From NCBI RefSeq assembly GCF_001530125.1, contig NZ_LDUG01000015.1, positions 1 to 42,238 on the forward strand: a stretch of 42,238 nt of DNA, written 5' to 3'. Positions 1-8,509 of the stretch are shown here, piece after piece. The translations under genes and the position numbers were made by a program. The notes under the pieces are model-generated. The model worked only from the letters and a program-made list of their open reading frames with translations, was not told the origin of the DNA and ran no database searches. Within the stretch, counting starts at the first letter, position 1. The number at the start of each line of letters is the position of its first letter. The stretch comes from Thiobacillus denitrificans (GTDB lineage: Bacteria > Pseudomonadota > Gammaproteobacteria > Burkholderiales > Thiobacillaceae).

Positions 1-641
1 GCCGGGATGTCGTTCAGCTCAACCGTGTACGGAACTGAAATCAGGTTGCCTTTCTTGACATTGAACTGGAACGGCTGGTCGTCGGCGGTGAAATCGCACA
101 GGTATTCGACGCCCAGCTCGGCCAGCAGGTCCGGCGTATTGAAGGTCTCGCACAGGAAGGGGCCCAGCCAGCCCTTGGTCTTGCGGCCCAGGCGCTTCTC
201 CATCTCGGTGAGCACGGTACGGATGATCTCGCGCTCCTCGGGCTCGTCCTTGCCGCTCAGGAAATTCGCCGGCGCGTTGTTGATGCCGTGGCCGATCCAG
301 GCCCAGTTGCGCTTCTCGCCTTCCTCGATGATGCGCGGATATTCGCGGATGATGTCGGAGTTCAGGCACACCGTGCCGCGATAACCATAGCGGTCCATCA
401 TGTCCATCATGCGCCACAGGCCGACGCGGTTGCCGTAGTCGCGCCAGCCGTAGTTCAGCGCATCCGGCGTGAACTTGGCGGTGCCGGGCACCAGCGCGGT
501 GCCCGCAATGTCTTCCGGAAAGTGCTCGATGTTGATGTAGGGCACGATCGCCACGCGCGCCCCGTTGGGCAGCTTCATCGGCTGGCGGTCGATGATCGGG
601 GAGTAGTCGTAACGGCGGGTCTGGGTCAGTGGGTTGCTCAT
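1..641 (-). CDS. Polysaccharide-deacetylase-family (PuuE-like) hydrolase, partial
   Basis: The start codon and 213 codons are present; the C-terminus lies beyond the left edge. The product reads like the NodB/PuuE branch of carbohydrate esterase family 4: an early strand (VAIVPYINIEHF), the central WIGHGINN segment typical of PuuE-like members, then an E-rich helix and GWLGPFLCETFNTPDLLAELG. PuuE-type members hydrolyse cyclic amides such as allantoin rather than sugars. It is the last visible gene of the leftward operon, 25 bases after the isochorismatase-like gene, so a C-N bond hydrolase acting on the same compound is plausible. The first metal-binding Asp-Asp pair of classical chitin deacetylases is not obvious here. 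Family call is good; substrate unknown. Confidence 0.8.
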   Translation of the reverse strand, partial: MSNPLTQTRRYDYSPIIDRQPMKLPNGARVAIVPYINIEHFPEDIAGTALVPGTAKFTPDALNYGWRDYGNRVGLWRMMDMMDRYGYRGTVCLNSDIIREYPRIIEEGEKRNWAWIGHGINNAPANFLSGKDEPEEREIIRTVLTEMEKRLGRKTKGWLGPFLCETFNTPDLLAELGVEYLCDFTADDQPFQFNVKKGNLISVPYTVELNDIP

Positions 642-666
642 GTCAATGCTCCTTTGTGCTTATGGG

Positions 667-1311
667 TTAGCGCGATACTGCGCGCAGTTTTTTCAGGTAG
701 TCGATTACTTCTGTCTTCATCACGACATCGCCGTACTTGCCGTTGATGTCGAACAGGTTGGCCTCGTGCACGTCCGGATGGCGGTCGCCGACGCAATCGC
801 GCACGACGATGGTCCGGAAACCGTACTGAACCGCGTCGACCGCGCTGGCCCGGATGCAGCCGCTGGTGGAGCAGCCGATCAGGATCACCGTATCGACCCG
901 CCTGGCGTTCAGCGTGGCCACCAGGCTGGTCCCGAAGAACACACTGGCATAGTTTTTGGTGATGACGGTTTCCTCCGGCCGGGGCAGCACTTCGTCGCAG
1001 GTCTGCGCATAGGGATTGCCCTCGACCAGGCATTTGAGCACCGGCGCCTTGCGGATCCATACCCCGCCGTCGTCGAATGTGATGGGGTTGTAGCGCACGA
1101 TCGTGTGCAGCACCGGGATCTTCGCCGTGCGCGCCGCGTCCAGCAGTTCGACGCTTTCGCGCACGGCGGGTGGCACGCCAGGCGCGAACAATGGCGAGCC
1201 CTCGGTGGTGTAGCCCTTCATGAAATCGACGACGATCAACGCCGGCGTGTCACCGAACCCGATCCTGTTGTCCCAAACGCCTGCGTAATTGCTTTGTCTG
1301 TCCTGTGCCAT
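667..1311 (-). CDS. Isochorismatase-family amidohydrolase (N-carbamoylsarcosine amidase/maleamate amidase-like)
   Basis: 214 residues, full length for the cysteine hydrolase family. The catalytic triad is visible: D29 in IVVDF, K119 in VITKNYAS and C152 in STSGCIRAS, with the spacing (90 and 33 residues) expected for N-carbamoylsarcosine amidase and maleamate amidase. Such enzymes release ammonia from an open-chain amide or ureido acid. An AAGGAGA ribosome site lies just upstream of the ATG. It sits between the AbrB-type membrane protein gene and the PuuE-like hydrolase gene, consistent with half-amide hydrolysis after ring opening. A second isochorismatase-fold gene at 32395-32997 lacks the cysteine. 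The exact substrate is not readable from sequence. Confidence 0.88.
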   Translation of the reverse strand: MAQDRQSNYAGVWDNRIGFGDTPALIVVDFMKGYTTEGSPLFAPGVPPAVRESVELLDAARTAKIPVLHTIVRYNPITFDDGGVWIRKAPVLKCLVEGNPYAQTCDEVLPRPEETVITKNYASVFFGTSLVATLNARRVDTVILIGCSTSGCIRASAVDAVQYGFRTIVVRDCVGDRHPDVHEANLFDINGKYGDVVMKTEVIDYLKKLRAVSR

Positions 1312-1421
1312 GTGATCTCCTTTTTCCGTTACTAAAATTTTGCTGTGACGAACTCGCCGTGAACACGGTCTGAATAAAACGCTGTGAGCAAGCCTCCTTT
1401 CAGTGAAGTGAATGATCGGGG

Positions 1422-2468
1422 TTAGTTGTTGGCCTTTGTGATCCGCCGCAGCAGCGGCACGGCGAGCAGCAGCAGACCGAGCACGCGCACGACATGAAAC
1501 GCCGCGACGATCGCCACCGGCTCGCCGAGCGACGCGGCGGTGATGCACATCTCCGCGATGCCGCCCGGGATCGCTCCCAGAATCGCGCTGTTCTCGCTCA
1601 AGCCCCAGCGGTGCGCCAGCAGGAGGCCCAGCAGCGCGCTGGCGCCGATCGCCGCCACGTTCAGGATCGTGGAAGTCACCAGCAGTCTGGGCAGCCGCGC
1701 CAGCGACTCGCGCCGGAAACGGCTGCCCAGACTCCAGCCGAGAAGCAGTTGCGCCGTATCGGCCAGGGCAGGGGCTGGCGCCGCGACCGGCACACCCAAG
1801 GCCGTCGCGGCTGCGGCGGCCACCAGCGCGCCGACAAACCAGCCCGTGCCGCCAATCAATCGTTTCAGGCTCCAGCCGCCCCCCAAGGCAATCAGCAGCA
1901 GCCACAACTGGCCCTGCACCTCGTGCGTCACCGGATCGGGCACGGGCGAGCCCATGCCCGGCAGCAGGAGTCGAAACGCGGGTGGAACCAGGATCACCAC
2001 CAGGCACAGGCGCACCGTCTGCACCAGGGCGACTTGATCGGTGCGCGCACCGTGCTCCTGGGCCAGGCGGGCCATCTCGCCGGAGACGCCCGGCATTGCG
2101 GCGAGAAAGGCCGTCGCCGCATCGAGCCGGGCCCAGTGCCGCAGCAGCCATGCCAGCAGCAGGCCGAGTGCAAGGGAAAAGACCGTGGCGACAACGATGG
2201 CGCCGGCATGCGCCGTCAGTTGCGCGGCTGCCGCGGGCGTGAAGCGGGCGCCGACCGCTGCGCCGATCAGCCACTGCGCGATCAGAAACAGCAGCGGCGG
2301 ACAACTCACGGGAAAACGCGTCATCGCCAGGCAGGCTGTGCCGACCAAGGCGCCGGTCACCCAGGGCAGCGGCCATCCCAGCGCCTGCCACAGCAGACCG
2401 CCGGCCAGGGCCGCCAGCGCAGCGCCGGCAAGCCTCATGCCGGGTGCCAGCGTGCTGGCGTGGTCCAT
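1422..2468 (-). CDS. AbrB-family integral membrane protein (AmoA/AbrB duplication domain)
   Basis: 348 residues, almost wholly hydrophobic, about ten predicted transmembrane segments. It shows the tandem duplication of this family: each half has a small-residue motif followed by a G-E/A-M signature (AMPGVSGEMARLAQEHG near residue 140 and AIPGGIAEMCITAASLGE near 310). The family is often labelled AbrB regulator or ammonia monooxygenase, but those names are inherited; it is a membrane protein of unproven function, probably a transporter. In-operon position after leuD suggests movement of a substrate or product acid. The ATG was chosen; an in-frame GTG six codons upstream (base 2486) is possible and neither has a strong ribosome site. 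Confidence 0.82.
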   Translation of the reverse strand: MDHASTLAPGMRLAGAALAALAGGLLWQALGWPLPWVTGALVGTACLAMTRFPVSCPPLLFLIAQWLIGAAVGARFTPAAAAQLTAHAGAIVVATVFSLALGLLLAWLLRHWARLDAATAFLAAMPGVSGEMARLAQEHGARTDQVALVQTVRLCLVVILVPPAFRLLLPGMGSPVPDPVTHEVQGQLWLLLIALGGGWSLKRLIGGTGWFVGALVAAAAATALGVPVAAPAPALADTAQLLLGWSLGSRFRRESLARLPRLLVTSTILNVAAIGASALLGLLLAHRWGLSENSAILGAIPGGIAEMCITAASLGEPVAIVAAFHVVRVLGLLLLAVPLLRRITKANN

Positions 2469-2559
2469 GGGTTTCAATGGCCCCACCGCCGCAGTTGGCG
2501 ACGACCAGCGCGCCGCGAATACGGCCGGTCGTTGCTGGAACGAAGGGCTTCATGTTGCA

Positions 2560-3213
2560 TCAGTGCCCGGCCGGATCGGCACGCAACCAGGGGCGATCCG
2601 CCAGCCGCCGCGCCTCGAACGCCGCGATTTGCTCGCGGTGCTGCAAGGTGAGCCCGATCTCGTCCAGCCCATTGAGCAGGCAATCCTTCTGAAACGCATC
2701 GATCTCGAACGTGAACGATGTGCCGTCGGGCGTGCGCACGCACTGCGCTGGCAGATCGATGTGCAAGCGATAGCCGGGCGTGGACGCAAGCTGTGCGAAC
2801 AGCGTGTCGACCTGCGCGGCAGTCAGGCGCACCGGCAGCAGACCATTCTTGAAGCAGTTGGAGAAAAAGATGTCGGCAAAACTCGGCGCGATCACGACGC
2901 GAATGCCATGGTCCAGCAGCGCCCACGGCGCGTGCTCCCGGCTGGAGCCGCAGCCGAAATTCTCGCGGGCCAGCAGGATGGTGGCGCCCGCGTACTCGGG
3001 ACGGTTCAGGACAAAGTCGGGGTTCGGTCGTCGGAGCGCGTTGCTTTGTTCATCGCGGTAAGGGTCGAGGTAACGCAAGCCGTCGAATAGATGTGGTCCG
3101 AAACCGGTGCGCTTGACCGACTTCAGGAATTCTTTCGGAAGAATGGCGTCGGTATCGACATTGGCGCGATCCAGGGGGATGACGATGCCTTCGTGCTGAG
3201 TGAATTTGTCCAT
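2560..3213 (-). CDS. leuD: LeuD-type small subunit of isopropylmalate isomerase-family hydratase
   Basis: 217 residues, the length of long-type bacterial LeuD. Visible motifs are the N-terminal [19 protein letters not shown], the swivel-domain signature [14 protein letters not shown] near residues 85-98, and [22 protein letters not shown]. It pairs with LeuC encoded 11 bases upstream and has a GAGGAG ribosome site. The reaction class is reversible dehydration/hydration of a 2- or 3-hydroxy diacid. No leuB or leuA is adjacent and an isocitrate-lyase-family gene leads the cluster, so a catabolic hydratase role is as likely as leucine synthesis. The leuD name reflects sequence class only. Confidence 0.87.
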   Translation of the reverse strand: MDKFTQHEGIVIPLDRANVDTDAILPKEFLKSVKRTGFGPHLFDGLRYLDPYRDEQSNALRRPNPDFVLNRPEYAGATILLARENFGCGSSREHAPWALLDHGIRVVIAPSFADIFFSNCFKNGLLPVRLTAAQVDTLFAQLASTPGYRLHIDLPAQCVRTPDGTSFTFEIDAFQKDCLLNGLDEIGLTLQHREQIAAFEARRLADRPWLRADPAGH

Positions 3214-3224
3214 TTGTCAGCTCC

Positions 3225-4637
3225 TCAGCCGTGAAATTGGCGAATGTCAACGAAGTGCCCGGCAATCGCGGCTGCGGCGGCCATCGCCGGGCTGACCAGA
3301 TGCGTGCGGCCGCCGGCGCCCTGGCGGCCTTCGAAATTGCGGTTCGACGTGGATGCGCAGCGCTCGCCGGGATTGAGGCTGTCCTCGTTCATGCCCAGGC
3401 ACATGGAGCAGCCGGGGTCGCGCCATTCGAAGCCGGCTTCGATGAACACGCGGTGCAATCCTTCGGCCTCGGCCTGCGCCTTGACCAGGCCGGATCCCGG
3501 CACCACCAGCGCCTGCTGAATTCCGGGGGCAATATGCCGGCCGCGCACGACCGCCGCCGCCGTGCGCAAGTCCTCGATGCGCGAGTTCGTGCACGAGCCG
3601 ATGAAGACCTTGTCGAGCGGGATGTCGGCGATTCGCACCCCGGGCTCCAGGCCCATGTACGCCAGAGCCCGCGCCATGCCCGCGCGCCTGACCGGATCGT
3701 GTTCGCCATCCGGATTGGGCACCACGCCTTCAATCGACGTCACCATCTCTGGCGATGTGCCCCAGGTGACTTGGGGCGCGATCCTTGCCGCATCCACCTC
3801 GACCACCCGGTCAAACACCGCCTCCGGGTCGCTGGTCAAGGTGCGCCAATAAGCCACGGCTTGGTCCAGTGACTGGCCCGTCGGGGCGAAAGGGCGACCA
3901 ACGCAATAGTCGATCGTCGTGTCGTCCACCGCCACCATGCCGGCGCGCGCACCGGCCTCGATCGCCATGTTGCAAAGCGTCATCCGCCCTTCCATGCTGA
4001 GTGCGCGCACCGCCGGGCCGGCGAACTCCATGACATGCCCCGTTCCCCCGGCGGTTCCGACCAAGCCAATGAGTGCCAGGGCCATGTCCTTGGCGCTGAC
4101 GCCCTGCGCCAGGCTGCCCTCGAAACGCACCAGCATCGTCCGCGCTTTTTGCAGGGTGAGCGTCTGGGTGGCGAGCACGTGTTCGACCTCGGAGGTGCCG
4201 ATGCCGAAGGCCAGCGCGCCGAGCGCGCCGTGTGTCGCGGTATGCGAGTCGCCGCACACCACCGTCATGCCCGGCAGGGTGAAGCCCTGCTCGGGTCCGA
4301 CCACATGGACGATGCCCTGGCGCGGATCGTGCAGGCCAAACTCGGTGATGCCGAACTCGGCGCAATTGGCGTCCAGCGTCTGCAACTGCAGCCGGGACAG
4401 CGGATCGGCGATCTCGCGGTCGCGGTGCGAAGTCGGCACGTTGTGATCGGCCACCGCCAGGTTGGCGGCGATGCGCCACACCTTGCGCCCGGCCAGCTTC
4501 AAGCCCTCGAAGGCCTGCGGCGTGGTCACCTCGTGCAAGAGATGACGATCAATGTAAAGCAGGCCCAGGCCGCTGCCCACTTCGCGGATGAAATGCTCAT
4601 CCCAAAGTTTTTCGTAGAGAGTCCGTGCTGGCGTCAT
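3225..4637 (-). CDS. leuC: LeuC-type large subunit of isopropylmalate isomerase-family hydratase
   Basis: 470 residues, typical of LeuC class 1. The three [4Fe-4S] ligands are visible: C349 in FIGSCTNSR, and C410 and C413 in [32 protein letters not shown] near residue 130 and [11 protein letters not shown] near 430 are standard aconitase-superfamily signatures. Its start overlaps the stop of the lyase gene by four bases (ATGA), implying translational coupling with that enzyme. A LeuC coupled to an isocitrate-lyase-type enzyme, not to isopropylmalate dehydrogenase, fits a hydratase-then-lyase sequence such as dimethylmaleate hydratase/dimethylmalate lyase. Substrate remains inferred. Confidence 0.88.
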   Translation of the reverse strand: MTPARTLYEKLWDEHFIREVGSGLGLLYIDRHLLHEVTTPQAFEGLKLAGRKVWRIAANLAVADHNVPTSHRDREIADPLSRLQLQTLDANCAEFGITEFGLHDPRQGIVHVVGPEQGFTLPGMTVVCGDSHTATHGALGALAFGIGTSEVEHVLATQTLTLQKARTMLVRFEGSLAQGVSAKDMALALIGLVGTAGGTGHVMEFAGPAVRALSMEGRMTLCNMAIEAGARAGMVAVDDTTIDYCVGRPFAPTGQSLDQAVAYWRTLTSDPEAVFDRVVEVDAARIAPQVTWGTSPEMVTSIEGVVPNPDGEHDPVRRAGMARALAYMGLEPGVRIADIPLDKVFIGSCTNSRIEDLRTAAAVVRGRHIAPGIQQALVVPGSGLVKAQAEAEGLHRVFIEAGFEWRDPGCSMCLGMNEDSLNPGERCASTSNRNFEGRQGAGGRTHLVSPAMAAAAAIAGHFVDIRQFHG

Positions 4638-5509
4638 TTTTTGAGGGTCTCGTAGTGGGCAAGTTTTTCGAGATAAGCCGGCGCGCCGATGATCTCGATG
4701 AAATCGGCGAAGTCCACATGACGCTCGGGGTTCACGAGGCGCCCCTGGCTGCGCAATTCCGTCAGCGCAGCCTGCATGGCGCGGGTGGCGGTGAAGAGCG
4801 TCGCCACCGGATAGATGGCGATCTTGTAGCCTAGGCTTTCCAGCTCGCGATAGGAGAGGTAGGGCGTCAAGCCGCCCTCGGGCATGTTGGCCAGCAGCCA
4901 GGCGCCGCGGAATTCGGCGGCGATGCGTTCCAGCTCTTCAACGTTTTGCGGTGCCTCGATGAAGAGGACGTCGGCACCGGCCTTCAGGTACGCCTCGCCG
5001 CGCCGCAACGCCTCGTCGAGGCCAGCGACGGCGCGCGCGTCGGTGCGGGCGATCAACACCGTCTCGGGATCACGCTGGGCCGCCTTCATGACACGAATCT
5101 TCGCCACCATCTCGCTGGCGGGGACGACTTCCTTGCCGGCGAGATGTCCGCAGCGCCGGTTCAGGTCCTGATCTTCGAGTTGCAGGGCAGCGGCGCCCGC
5201 CTGCTCGTAGAGCTGCATGGTGCGTTCCAGCTGCAGCGCGTTGCCGAAGCCGGTGTCGGCGTCGGCAATCAAGGGGATGCCGACCGCCCGGGCCATCTGC
5301 GTGATCTGGTCGACGAACTCCGAGCGCGTGAGCAAGCCGAGATCCGGCAGGCCGGCGCGTGAGGCCGAGACGCCGAAGCCGGTCATGTAGACCGCCGGAA
5401 ATCCTGCCTGCTCCACCAGCTTGGCGGAAAGGACGTCGAATGCCCCGGGGGCCACAACAATGCCGGGCGCATTCAGCACTAAACGAAGGGTTTTGCTGGT
5501 CGTCAACAT
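4634..5509 (-). CDS. Isocitrate lyase/PEP mutase-family lyase (methylisocitrate or dimethylmalate lyase-like)
   Basis: 291 residues. The TIM-barrel signatures are present: [10 protein letters not shown] (metal-binding aspartates) near residue 85, LEDQ, and [12 protein letters not shown], where the conserved Cys marks lyases rather than phosphomutases. These enzymes cleave a 2-hydroxy diacid by retro-aldol chemistry to pyruvate or glyoxylate plus an acid. The ATG was chosen because AAGGAAG lies just upstream; the frame is open 23 codons further. It is the first gene of a lyase-leuC-leuD group and follows a 114-base gap with two inverted repeats. A similar lyase is encoded at 34385-35248. Substrate could be a methylisocitrate, dimethylmalate or related compound. 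Confidence 0.87.
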   Translation of the reverse strand: MLTTSKTLRLVLNAPGIVVAPGAFDVLSAKLVEQAGFPAVYMTGFGVSASRAGLPDLGLLTRSEFVDQITQMARAVGIPLIADADTGFGNALQLERTMQLYEQAGAAALQLEDQDLNRRCGHLAGKEVVPASEMVAKIRVMKAAQRDPETVLIARTDARAVAGLDEALRRGEAYLKAGADVLFIEAPQNVEELERIAAEFRGAWLLANMPEGGLTPYLSYRELESLGYKIAIYPVATLFTATRAMQAALTELRSQGRLVNPERHVDFADFIEIIGAPAYLEKLAHYETLKK

Positions 5510-5522
5510 GGAGCTTCCTTGG

Positions 5523-5567
5523 GGGATGTCGTCAGGACTCGACCTGCGCCTTGCCGTGCGACATCCC
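5523..5567 (-). repeat. Inverted repeat in the leader of the lyase gene
   Basis: Perfect nine-base arms GGGATGTCG (5523-5531) and CGACATCCC (5559-5567) separated by 27 bases. The inner edge nearest the gene lies just upstream of the AAGGAAG ribosome site of the lyase. It could fold in the mRNA and affect translation, or be a binding site. No named riboswitch class is recognisable. Confidence 0.45.
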
Positions 5568-5582
5568 GTGAATTTCAAGAAG

Positions 5583-5611
5583 GCGCGGGGCGATTTTTTG
5601 CCGCCCCGCGC
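5583..5611 (-). terminator. Strong GC hairpin after the DUF1329 gene
   Basis: Ten-base perfect stem GCGCGGGGCG/CGCCCCGCGC with a nine-base loop, beginning about 12 bases after the DUF1329 stop codon. On the transcribed minus strand it is followed by CTTCTTG, not a real U tract, so it may be a weak terminator or an mRNA-stabilising 3' hairpin dividing the envelope genes from the lyase-leuCD genes. Confidence 0.55.
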
Positions 5612-5623
5612 AGGACCGCGGGC

Positions 5624-6877
5624 TTACTGCCCAGCGGCTTCCAGCTTGCCGAGGCTTACATCGTCAGCCGTCCAGGGGCTGTTGGTCTTGACGTCGGGGG
5701 CGTTGACAAAGATCGTCGCGTGCTTGCGCTTGAAGTCGATCGTGTGTCCCTGACCGGAAATATAGGTCTGCACACCGTCCTCGCCCTTGAGGGGGCGTCC
5801 CGAGAAGAACAGCCACTTCCAGAATTCGCCCTTCTTGTCGTAGGCTTCGCCCATGTAGATGCGCGGATAGGCCACGTCCATGTACATGATCTTCTTGCTG
5901 TAGGGGTGGGCATCGGGTGCCACCGCTTCGATGACATGCACCTCGCGCGGCTCCCACGCGTCCACCGGGTTCCAGTAAGGCGGATTTTTGAGGTCCACCG
6001 TCGGCCAGGCGTCAGGCGTTCCTTTCTTGCTCAGGTCGGACGAGTTCGACTGATGCGCGACCGCCAGTATCCAGCGCTTGCCGACATACTTGAAGGACTT
6101 GTACCAGCTCGGACGCGCGTCCCAGACTTCGAGGTCATCCTTCAACTGGTCGGTGCCGCCGATCGGGTCCATCCACGCGCCGCCCGGCAGACGCCGCGTG
6201 CGCCGCGAGGACTTGATGTAGACCGAATTTTCCTCGAGCTGCGGTCCGTCGTAACGGATCGTAAACAGCCCAAGGCCCTTGACATCCTGCGGATAGGTGG
6301 CGAAGAGCAGCGTCTTGGCGAACACGCTGCCGTCGCCTTCCACCGGGGTGTTCTTGCCCGTCAGACGGTTCTTCATGAAGTAGCGGGAGAGTACCCAGTT
6401 TTGCGTGCGCTCGAGCCCCTTGTCGCCGTCCACCAGCAGATAGGTGAAGTTGAGGTTCATCACCTGTCCCACCGGCGCACCGTAATAGAAGTTCCAGACC
6501 AGCTTGGCCGCGTAGTTGGGGTCCGAGGACGCGACATCGGGGAACGGAAGGCCTGCCTTGTAGCCGCTCACCTCGTTCATCGCTGCGTCGTACTTCACCT
6601 CGCCCGCATATTTCTTCGTCGCCTCGACCATCTTCGGGTCCATGGTGATCGGCTCGGACTTGCGCAGCTTGATGGTAAGCCCCCAGTTGCGGATCTGCCA
6701 CTCCACCTTCTCGGGAACCATGCTGGCGATGGTTTTGCCCTCGAAGGTTTCATTCTTGACCTGGTCGAAGTTGGCCTTGCTGATCACTGTTCCCGCCGGC
6801 AGTTCGGCGGCGATGGCTGTCGCACCGCAGGCTGCAAAGGCGGCCATGGCGATGCTGATTTTGTATTGCGTTTTCAT
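5624..6877 (-). CDS. DUF1329 periplasmic/outer-membrane-associated protein
   Basis: 417 residues with a cleavable signal peptide (KTQYKISIAMAAFAACGATAIAAE). The body matches the DUF1329 family, LolB/LolA-like in fold, with the aromatic-rich middle (VWNFYYGAPVGQVMNLNFTYL) and the RRTRRLPG segment. The start was placed at the ATG preceded by AAAAGGATACACG; an upstream in-frame ATG overlaps the previous gene. DUF1329 genes usually sit beside DUF1302 and RND genes, as here, in loci for hydrophobic or aromatic compounds, and are thought to help move such molecules or lipids across the envelope. Biochemical function is unproven. Confidence 0.88.
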   Translation of the reverse strand: MKTQYKISIAMAAFAACGATAIAAELPAGTVISKANFDQVKNETFEGKTIASMVPEKVEWQIRNWGLTIKLRKSEPITMDPKMVEATKKYAGEVKYDAAMNEVSGYKAGLPFPDVASSDPNYAAKLVWNFYYGAPVGQVMNLNFTYLLVDGDKGLERTQNWVLSRYFMKNRLTGKNTPVEGDGSVFAKTLLFATYPQDVKGLGLFTIRYDGPQLEENSVYIKSSRRTRRLPGGAWMDPIGGTDQLKDDLEVWDARPSWYKSFKYVGKRWILAVAHQSNSSDLSKKGTPDAWPTVDLKNPPYWNPVDAWEPREVHVIEAVAPDAHPYSKKIMYMDVAYPRIYMGEAYDKKGEFWKWLFFSGRPLKGEDGVQTYISGQGHTIDFKRKHATIFVNAPDVKTNSPWTADDVSLGKLEAAGQ

Positions 6878-6903
6878 CGTGTATCCTTTTTGGTGAGTGG
6901 CCA

Positions 6904-8457
6904 TCAGAACTGACGGGTCAGCCGGAAAGCCAGCTGGTTGTTGTTGGCGAAGTAGCCCATCAGGGCGGTTTTGTTTTCGACTTGTCCGGGCTGCTTGTTG
7001 CGGCCCCCGTTAAAGAACAGATTGGCCTCTGCCTTGAGGCGCCATTTATCGCCCATGACGAACTCGACACTCGGGATCAAGAAGCCGCCGCCGTAGCTGG
7101 CATCCCAGCCGGCCGCAATCGCCGGGTTGATGCGGTCGTTGTCGTAGTTCATCGCCAGGATCATGGTCAGCATGGTGCTGTCGCGTTTGCGCGATGCGCC
7201 GTAACCTGCCAGAAAGACGATGTCGTCTTTCTGGTTAAAGTCGAGCACGCGCGTATTGAACAACTGCACCGAGAAGAATGACGGACGGCTGGTGCCGATC
7301 AGCGGGCTCAAGTTGACCTGCTTGTCGATGCGGAACATCGTCACCAGCGTGTTCTTGAGCGTCACACCGGCGAAACCCGGCAGAAAGCCGCCGCCGAAGT
7401 TGCTGCCGTAGTTGAACGGTACATCCTTGTTGTAGACGATCTCGGTGCTGAGCACGGCGTCGAGCGCTTCCGAGTAGCCGCTGGCGGTGGCCCCCAGGAC
7501 GTCGATCTTGGGATAGATGAAATCGCCCAGCAGGCCCTTGGGCGCGACCTTGTAGGGCGTGCCGCCGATCAGCGCGCTGGGGTTGACCACCGGGTCGTTG
7601 TTGAAGGTCTTCATGTAAGCGACCGAGTAGTTGAGTCCCGCTGCCTCACCCGCCCAGCGCATGCCACCCGTGACGTCCTTGATGTTGCCGTCCGGATGGT
7701 CGTAGTCATAGTTGGTCAGATTCATCCCGGGCACGGGGCTCGGACCGAAAAAGTTGACGCCCTTGTTGGGTTGATTCGCCCAGCGCCCGCCCGACAGGTC
7801 GTAGGTGTTGCCAATGTCCTTGCCGCGGTCCCAGCCCGGCCGGACAATCGCCTGCAGCGAGCCATTGGCCTCGGGCACCTGGATGCGCATATTGCCCAGG
7901 ATCAGCGGCTTGCGCAGCTCCTCGTTCTCCACCTCGAGGAAGGAGCGCCAGCGGTAGTCGAAACCATGCACCACGTCGAGGGCGCGGAAGAAGTCGGTTT
8001 CTCCCCACACCACCTGCTGCTTGCCGAGCCGGAAATTCACGCGATCACCGACAGGAAAGTCGACATACAGCTCACGCATGTCGGCGTTGTTGTACTCGTC
8101 CATCAAATTGCCGGCTTGCCCGGGCAAATTGTCCAGGCGTTTCATGTAGCCGGTCTTCGCCTCGCGATCAAGGCGGGCAATCGCCTTCAGCTTGATGCCA
8201 GCGCCGAGCTTGGCGTCGGCATCAAGCAGCAGGGAGCCGCGCAGCATCGACAAATCGTATCTGTCGTTCTGCGCAGTCTCGGGTGGATTCTGCAGGTTGA
8301 ACGACGCCGAGCCGCGCAGATAACCGCCCATCGTGAATGTCGGTTCCGCCCCATCGTTCTCGGCCGCAGTCACCGAACCCGCGAGCGACGCCAGCAGCAG
8401 GGCTGCCGCGATCTTGCGGGGTTTGGTGGAACAGAATGAATTTCCTCTTCTCTTCAT
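6904..8457 (-). CDS. DUF1302 outer-membrane beta-barrel protein
   Basis: 517 residues with a positively charged signal peptide (KPRKIAAALLLASLAGSVTAAE). The mature protein has alternating hydrophobic strands and ends in Phe (FRLTRQF), the usual C-terminal signal of outer-membrane barrels recognised by BamA. NFRLGKQQVVWGETDFFRAL near residue 145 is typical of DUF1302. The gene has a GAGGAGA ribosome site. It lies between the RND exporter and DUF1329 genes, so a channel or scaffold for a hydrophobic ligand is the likely role. I cannot tell uptake from export. Confidence 0.88.
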   Translation of the reverse strand: MKRRGNSFCSTKPRKIAAALLLASLAGSVTAAENDGAEPTFTMGGYLRGSASFNLQNPPETAQNDRYDLSMLRGSLLLDADAKLGAGIKLKAIARLDREAKTGYMKRLDNLPGQAGNLMDEYNNADMRELYVDFPVGDRVNFRLGKQQVVWGETDFFRALDVVHGFDYRWRSFLEVENEELRKPLILGNMRIQVPEANGSLQAIVRPGWDRGKDIGNTYDLSGGRWANQPNKGVNFFGPSPVPGMNLTNYDYDHPDGNIKDVTGGMRWAGEAAGLNYSVAYMKTFNNDPVVNPSALIGGTPYKVAPKGLLGDFIYPKIDVLGATASGYSEALDAVLSTEIVYNKDVPFNYGSNFGGGFLPGFAGVTLKNTLVTMFRIDKQVNLSPLIGTSRPSFFSVQLFNTRVLDFNQKDDIVFLAGYGASRKRDSTMLTMILAMNYDNDRINPAIAAGWDASYGGGFLIPSVEFVMGDKWRLKAEANLFFNGGRNKQPGQVENKTALMGYFANNNQLAFRLTRQF

Positions 8458-8509
8458 GATTGTCTCCTCTTGGTTATTGCCAGTTAAAAAGATGCTTCCC
8501 CGCTTCGCA

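Noticed and set aside
2560..4637. Standard leucine biosynthesis operon
   Set aside because: No leuA or leuB is present and the lyase gene is translationally coupled to leuC, so I did not call it a leu operon although the family names are kept.
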